A stretch of 64,000 bases of DNA from Trabulsiella odontotermitis (GTDB taxonomy: Bacteria; Pseudomonadota; Gammaproteobacteria; Enterobacterales; Enterobacteriaceae): contig NZ_CP125781.1 in NCBI RefSeq assembly GCF_030053895.1, positions 3,410,001-3,474,000 of the forward strand, in the 5' to 3' direction. Position numbers and translations under genes: made by a program. Below are positions 59,447 to 64,000 of the stretch, piece by piece; the first letter of the stretch is position 1, and every line of letters begins with the position of its first letter. Below the pieces are notes generated by a model. That model was not told the DNA's origin, searched no databases, and saw nothing but the letters and a program-made list of their open reading frames with translations.

Positions 59447-60922
59447 ATGACCAGTCAATACTTACGCATCTTCCAGCAGCCTAAATCGGCCATCCTGCTG
59501 ATCCTCGGCTTTGCTTCCGGGCTGCCGCTGGCGCTGACATCCGGTACCCTGCAGGCCTGGATGACGGTTGAGAATATCGATCTGAAAACCATCGGCTTCT
59601 TTTCCCTTGTCGGGCAGGCGTACGTATTTAAATTTCTGTGGTCGCCAGTGATGGATCGCTATACGCCGCCGTTTCTCGGTCGTCGCCGTGGCTGGTTGTT
59701 AACCACTCAGGTATTGCTGCTGGTGTCCATCGCCGGTATGGGTTTCCTCGAGCCGACGTCGCAGTTGCGCTGGATGGCGGCGCTGGCGGTGGTGATTGCC
59801 TTCTGTTCTGCCTCGCAGGACATCGTCTTTGACGCCTGGAAAACCGATGTGCTGCCGCCCGAAGAACGTGGCGCAGGCGCGGCGATAAGCGTACTGGGTT
59901 ATCGCCTCGGCATGCTGGTATCCGGCGGTCTGGCGCTCTGGCTGGCAGATAAATGGCTCGGCTGGCAGGGCATGTACTGGTTAATGGCGGCGCTGCTTAT
60001 TCCTTGCATCATCGCGACGATGCTGGCGCCGGAACCCAGTGATGTGATCCCGGTTCCCAAAACGCTCGAACAGGCGGTCGTCGCGCCCCTGCGCGATTTC
60101 TTTGGCCGTAATAATGCGTGGATCATTCTGTTGCTGATTGTGATGTATAAGCTCGGCGATGCGTTTGCCATGAGTCTGACCACCACGTTTCTCATCCGCG
60201 GTGTCGGATTTGACGCAGGTGAAGTGGGAGTGGTCAACAAAACGTTGGGGCTGTTTGCCACCATTATCGGCGCGCTGTATGGCGGCGTGCTGATGCAACG
60301 GCTGACGCTGTTTCGCGCGCTGCTTATTTTTGGCCTCTTGCAGGGTGTCTCTAACGCCGGTTACTGGCTGTTGTCAGTGACTGATAAACATCTGATTTCC
60401 ATGGCGGCTGCCGTCTTTTTTGAAAACTTGTGCGGCGGCATGGGGACTTCCGCTTTTGTCGCTCTGCTGATGACGCTGTGCAACAAATCGTTCTCAGCCA
60501 CCCAGTTTGCGTTGCTGTCTGCAATTTCTGCCATTGGCCGCGTGTATGTCGGCCCTGTCGCTGGCTGGTTTGTGGAAGCGCACGGCTGGCCGACCTTCTA
60601 TCTCTTTTCTGTTGTGGCGGCGGTGCCGGGGCTTATCCTGCTGCTGGTGTGTCGCCGTACGCTGGAATACACCCAGCAGACGGAGCACTTTATGCCGCGC
60701 AGCCAGTTCGACGGCGGTTATCGGTTCGCGCTGTATATGCTGATGCTGGGCTGTTTGCTGCTGGCGCTGTGGCTGTTAATGCTGACGCTGAACGCTCTCG
60801 ACTACACGGCGTTCTCCTTCCTCCCCGGCTTGCTGGAAACTGCCGCGCTGATCGCAGTCGGCGGCATCGTCATCGGCGGCACGCTGGATTTTCTGGCACT
60901 GCGCAGAACGCGATTCGCATAA
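59447..60922 (+). CDS. ampG: Muropeptide permease AmpG
   Basis: AmpG imports GlcNAc-anhydroMurNAc peptides from the periplasm for cell-wall recycling, and so feeds the signal that induces chromosomal AmpC in genera that carry ampR-ampC. The 491-residue product equals the E. coli length. It is an MFS protein with about 14 hydrophobic segments, and the first loop has FLWSPVMDRYTPPFLGRRRGW, typical of the family. Confidence 0.96.
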   Translation: MTSQYLRIFQQPKSAILLILGFASGLPLALTSGTLQAWMTVENIDLKTIGFFSLVGQAYVFKFLWSPVMDRYTPPFLGRRRGWLLTTQVLLLVSIAGMGFLEPTSQLRWMAALAVVIAFCSASQDIVFDAWKTDVLPPEERGAGAAISVLGYRLGMLVSGGLALWLADKWLGWQGMYWLMAALLIPCIIATMLAPEPSDVIPVPKTLEQAVVAPLRDFFGRNNAWIILLLIVMYKLGDAFAMSLTTTFLIRGVGFDAGEVGVVNKTLGLFATIIGALYGGVLMQRLTLFRALLIFGLLQGVSNAGYWLLSVTDKHLISMAAAVFFENLCGGMGTSAFVALLMTLCNKSFSATQFALLSAISAIGRVYVGPVAGWFVEAHGWPTFYLFSVVAAVPGLILLLVCRRTLEYTQQTEHFMPRSQFDGGYRFALYMLMLGCLLLALWLLMLTLNALDYTAFSFLPGLLETAALIAVGGIVIGGTLDFLALRRTRFA

Positions 60923-61387
60923 AAATCCCGTGTTGTTATTCGCCGTTGTAATTACAGCAAGTAATTATAACGGTGAATGACGGGCATAATTATCACTTGT
61001 TAATTTGTGCGCTTTAGAATTTGGAAATTATTGGTAATTTCTGGCTACAGCCTATTTTCTTAACGATTCAGCTACCAGGCTTTTATTTTTCGATGCTGAC
61101 GATGTCTTTTATTTGCTAATTTATTGTTAATTATTTGTATATTTCAGACAATAGTTATACCAATTGACCACGATAAGATTTTATTGCATCCCCTTTCGTT
61201 ATAACGCTGGCGGCACGCGGCTTCTGGTTGAAAAGTAGACATATTAGGTAACATATGTGACATGAGCGGCAGAACCCGGTAACACATAACAGACACAACC
61301 CCAATCATGTTTACAGTAATGTAACCTTCCCGTAAAATGCCCACACACTTTAAACGCCACCAGATCCTGTGGAATTGAGGTCGTTAC
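60923..61387. other. Long leader region upstream of cyoA
   Basis: These 465 bases contain no gene I can support. The region is AT-rich and holds the cyo promoter near its 3' end. In E. coli ArcA, Fnr and Fur act on this region; I did not identify their exact sites here. A 66-codon open frame on the reverse strand (61144-61344) lacks family similarity. Confidence 0.55.
61310..61338 (+). promoter_or_regulatory. Putative sigma-70 promoter of the cyo operon
   Basis: TTTACA (61310-61315) and TAAAAT (61333-61338) are 17 bases apart, about 50 bases upstream of the cyoA start. The location fits the E. coli cyo promoter. Confidence 0.55.
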
Positions 61388-62341
61388 ATGAGACTCAGGA
61401 AATACAATAAAAGTTTGGGATGGTTGTCATTAATCGCAGGCACTGTTTTACTCAGTGGCTGCGATTCTGCACTGCTTGACCCCAAAGGACAGATTGGACT
61501 GGAGCAACGCTCACTGATACTGACGGCATTCGGCCTGATGTTAATTGTCGTTATTCCCGCCATCTTGATGGCAGTTGGTTTCGCCTGGAAGTATCGTGCA
61601 AGCAATAAAGATGCGAAGTACAGCCCTAACTGGTCACACTCCAATAAAGTGGAAGCTGTGGTCTGGACGGTGCCGATTCTGATCATCCTGTTCCTCGCCG
61701 TACTCACCTGGAAAACCACTCACGCGCTTGAACCCAGCAAACCGCTGGCGCACGACGAACAACCGATCACCATCGAAGTGGTGTCCATGGACTGGAAATG
61801 GTTCTTCATCTATCCGGAGCAGGGCATTGCAACGGTGAATGAAATTGCCTTCCCGGCGAACGTTCCGGTTCAGTTCAAAGTGACCTCCAACTCCGTGATG
61901 AACTCGTTCTTCATCCCTCGTCTGGGTAGCCAGATTTATGCGATGGCCGGTATGCAGACCAACCTGCACCTGATCGCGAATGAAACAGGCACCTACGACG
62001 GTATCTCTGCCAGCTATAGTGGTCCGGGCTTCTCAGGTATGAAGTTCAAAGCCATCGCAACACCGGATCGCGCCACATTTGATCAATGGGTCGCGAAAGT
62101 GAAGCAGTCTCAGAACACCGTCAGCGATATGGCGGCGTACGAGAAACTGGCTGCACCGAGCGAATACAACAAGGTGGAATACTTCTCCAGCGTGAAGCCA
62201 AATCTGTTTGTTGATGTTATCAACAAATTCATGGCTCACGGCGACATGCACATGGGCCAGCCCGAGGGTGAACACACGTCACACGACGGGATGGAAGGCA
62301 TGGATATGAGCCACGCGGAAACCGCCAACTCAAGGGGTTGA
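61388..62341 (+). CDS. cyoA: Cytochrome bo3 ubiquinol oxidase subunit II
   Basis: CyoA is subunit II of the proton-pumping quinol oxidase used at high oxygen. The 317-residue product (315 in E. coli) has a lipoprotein signal peptide ending at LLSGC. Two membrane segments follow (ILTAFGLMLIVVIPAIL and VVWTVPILIILFLAVLTW), then a cupredoxin domain without the CuA ligands, as expected for quinol oxidases. It starts the cyoABCDE operon; cyoB follows after 11 bases. Confidence 0.96.
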   Translation: MRLRKYNKSLGWLSLIAGTVLLSGCDSALLDPKGQIGLEQRSLILTAFGLMLIVVIPAILMAVGFAWKYRASNKDAKYSPNWSHSNKVEAVVWTVPILIILFLAVLTWKTTHALEPSKPLAHDEQPITIEVVSMDWKWFFIYPEQGIATVNEIAFPANVPVQFKVTSNSVMNSFFIPRLGSQIYAMAGMQTNLHLIANETGTYDGISASYSGPGFSGMKFKAIATPDRATFDQWVAKVKQSQNTVSDMAAYEKLAAPSEYNKVEYFSSVKPNLFVDVINKFMAHGDMHMGQPEGEHTSHDGMEGMDMSHAETANSRG

Positions 62342-62352
62342 GGAAGAAAACG

Positions 62353-64000
62353 ATGTTCGGAAAATTGACACTGGATGCAGTGCCCTACCATGAACCCATT
62401 ATCATGGTTACGGTGGCTGCGATTATCATCGGGGGTCTGGCGGTTCTCGCCGCGATCACTTACTTCGGTAAGTGGTCGTACCTCTGGAATGAGTGGCTGA
62501 CCTCTGTCGACCACAAAAGACTTGGCATTATGTATGTCATCGTCGCTATCGTCATGCTGCTGCGTGGCTTTGCCGATGCAATTATGATGCGTAGCCAGCA
62601 GGCGCTGGCGTCAGCCGGGGAAGCAGGTTTCCTGCCGCCTCATCACTACGATCAGGTCTTCACCGCCCACGGTGTGATCATGATCTTCTTCGTGGCAATG
62701 CCGTTTGTTATCGGTCTGATGAACCTGGTGGTTCCGCTGCAGATCGGCGCACGCGACGTGGCGTTCCCGTTCCTCAACAACCTGAGCTTCTGGTTCACGG
62801 TTGTCGGTGTGATTCTGGTTAACCTGTCTCTCGGCGTGGGTGAGTTCGCGCAGACCGGCTGGCTGGCTTATCCGCCGCTATCGGGGATTGAGTACAGTCC
62901 GAGCGTAGGGGTCGATTACTGGATATGGGCGTTGCAGCTCTCCGGTATTGGTACGACGCTGACCGGTATTAACTTCTTCGTGACGATCATCAAGATGCGC
63001 GCGCCAGGCATGGGCATGTTCAAAATGCCGGTATTTACCTGGGCATCACTGTGCGCCAACGTGCTGATCATCGCATCCTTCCCGATCCTGACGGTGACCA
63101 TCGCGTTGCTGACCCTGGACCGCTATCTGGGCACCCATTTCTTTACCAATGATATGGGCGGCAACATGATGATGTACATCAACCTGATCTGGGCCTGGGG
63201 CCATCCGGAAGTGTACATCCTGGTTCTGCCGGTCTTCGGGGTCTTCTCTGAAGTGGCGGCAACCTTCTCCCGTAAGCGTCTGTTTGGTTACACCTCGCTG
63301 GTATGGGCAACCATTTGTATTACCGTTCTGTCGTTCATCGTCTGGCTGCACCACTTCTTCACCATGGGTGCTGGCGCCAACGTAAATGCCTTCTTCGGTA
63401 TTGCCACCATGATTATCGCCATCCCGACCGGGGTGAAGATCTTCAACTGGCTGTTTACCATGTATCAGGGCCGTATCGTGTTCCACTCCGCGATGCTGTG
63501 GACCATTGGTTTCATCGTCACCTTCTCTGTGGGCGGCATGACCGGTGTACTGCTGGCGGTACCGGGCGCGGATTTCGTCCTGCATAACAGCCTGTTCCTG
63601 ATCGCGCACTTCCACAACGTTATCATCGGCGGCGTGGTGTTCGGGTGCTTCGCGGGTATGACCTACTGGTGGCCGAAAGCCTTTGGTTTCACCCTCAACG
63701 AAACCTGGGGTAAACGCGCATTCTGGTTCTGGATCATCGGCTTCTTCGTGGCATTTATGCCGCTGTACGTGCTGGGCTTCATGGGCATGACCCGTCGCCT
63801 GAGCCAGCAGATTGATCCGCAGTTCCACCCGATGCTGTTGGTTGCAGCTTGCGGCGCCGCGCTGATTGCCTGTGGCATCCTGTGCCAGCTGATTCAGATC
63901 TTCGTTTCTGTCCGCGACCGCGACCAGAACCGTGACCTGACCGGTGACCCATGGGGCGGTCGTACGCTGGAGTGGTCAACCTCCTCTCCTGCGCCGTTCT
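62353..64000 (+). CDS. cyoB: Cytochrome bo3 ubiquinol oxidase subunit I (3' end outside window)
   Basis: CyoB holds the catalytic heme-copper centre. The window contains about 549 codons of the roughly 663 expected, from MFGKLTLDAVPYHEP to the right edge. Heme b His lies in FTAHGVIMIFF. The copper ligand His and the cross-linked Tyr lie in WAWGHPEVYILVLPVFG, and two more copper His in VWLHHFFTMG. The heme o3 ligand lies in HNSLFLIAHFHNVIIG. All motifs are intact. Confidence 0.97.
   Translation, partial: MFGKLTLDAVPYHEPIIMVTVAAIIIGGLAVLAAITYFGKWSYLWNEWLTSVDHKRLGIMYVIVAIVMLLRGFADAIMMRSQQALASAGEAGFLPPHHYDQVFTAHGVIMIFFVAMPFVIGLMNLVVPLQIGARDVAFPFLNNLSFWFTVVGVILVNLSLGVGEFAQTGWLAYPPLSGIEYSPSVGVDYWIWALQLSGIGTTLTGINFFVTIIKMRAPGMGMFKMPVFTWASLCANVLIIASFPILTVTIALLTLDRYLGTHFFTNDMGGNMMMYINLIWAWGHPEVYILVLPVFGVFSEVAATFSRKRLFGYTSLVWATICITVLSFIVWLHHFFTMGAGANVNAFFGIATMIIAIPTGVKIFNWLFTMYQGRIVFHSAMLWTIGFIVTFSVGGMTGVLLAVPGADFVLHNSLFLIAHFHNVIIGGVVFGCFAGMTYWWPKAFGFTLNETWGKRAFWFWIIGFFVAFMPLYVLGFMGMTRRLSQQIDPQFHPMLLVAACGAALIACGILCQLIQIFVSVRDRDQNRDLTGDPWGGRTLEWSTSSPAPF

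Noticed and set aside
61144..61344. 66-codon open frame on the - strand in the cyo leader
   Set aside because: No ribosome site or family similarity; the region is an AT-rich promoter.
1..64000. tRNA genes, rRNA genes, prophage, IS elements
   Set aside because: None could be found by reading both strands; the only structural RNA is ffs.

Overview
The window is chromosomal DNA from an enterobacterium of the Escherichia/Salmonella/Citrobacter group. The gene order from htpG to cyoB is the one found in Escherichia coli, and most proteins match their E. coli counterparts in length and motifs. The AcrA, LacZ and accessory gene content suggest a Citrobacter-like genome rather than E. coli. That genus call is an inference, because no rRNA or typing gene is present. 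There are no tRNA genes, no insertion sequences, no prophage and no CRISPR array. One structural RNA is present, the 4.5S RNA (ffs).

Region 1 (1-15.9 kb) is conserved core: htpG (3' part outside the window), recR-ybaB-dnaX, apt, ybaN, priC-ybaM, a remnant of an Rpn-type nuclease gene, mscK, then acrR divergent from acrAB. The AcrR operator and a strong terminator after acrB are visible. dnaX carries the full programmed frameshift signal that makes the gamma clamp-loader subunit.

Region 2 (16-35.6 kb) is a patchwork. The core genes tomB-hha, ylaC, pdeB (ylaB), ybaA and ffs keep their usual order, but blocks absent from E. coli K-12 (as recalled) lie between them. After ylaC come a GNAT acetyltransferase and an operon of an Fe(II)/2-oxoglutarate-type oxygenase with a MetQ/MetN/MetI-like importer. 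After pdeB come a flavin reductase-like protein and the nickel/cobalt pair rcnR-rcnA with two mirrored RcnR operators. Between ybaA and ffs lie a full-length lacZ without lacI or lacY, the yczE/yczR pair, an unrecognised two-gene operon headed by a ribbon-helix-helix-like protein, a Gfa-type zinc protein, an SDR with a divergent AraC regulator, and a TetR regulator divergent from a Rid-like protein. The gene maa, expected near hha, is absent.

Region 3 (35.6-49.1 kb) returns to core order: ffs, ybaZ, ybaY, tesB, glnK-amtB with a sigma-54 promoter, mdlA-mdlB, decR, cof, ybaE, queC, fadM and ybaV. A hicAB toxin-antitoxin pair is inserted between queC and fadM.

Region 4 (49.2-64 kb) is the protein quality-control cluster ppiD, hupB, lon, clpX, clpP and tig, then bolA, the yajG-ampG pair, and the start of the cytochrome bo3 oxidase operon (cyoA, 5' part of cyoB). 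Good sigma-32 promoters precede htpG and lon, and a plausible one precedes clpP, which fits a heat-shock protease and chaperone group. The most interesting unexplained pieces are the small two-gene operon at 31.3-31.8 kb with its inverted repeat and flanking phased ATGAC repeats, the oxygenase-importer operon at 18.6-21.9 kb, and the Rid-like protein whose catalytic arginine position appears to be tryptophan.
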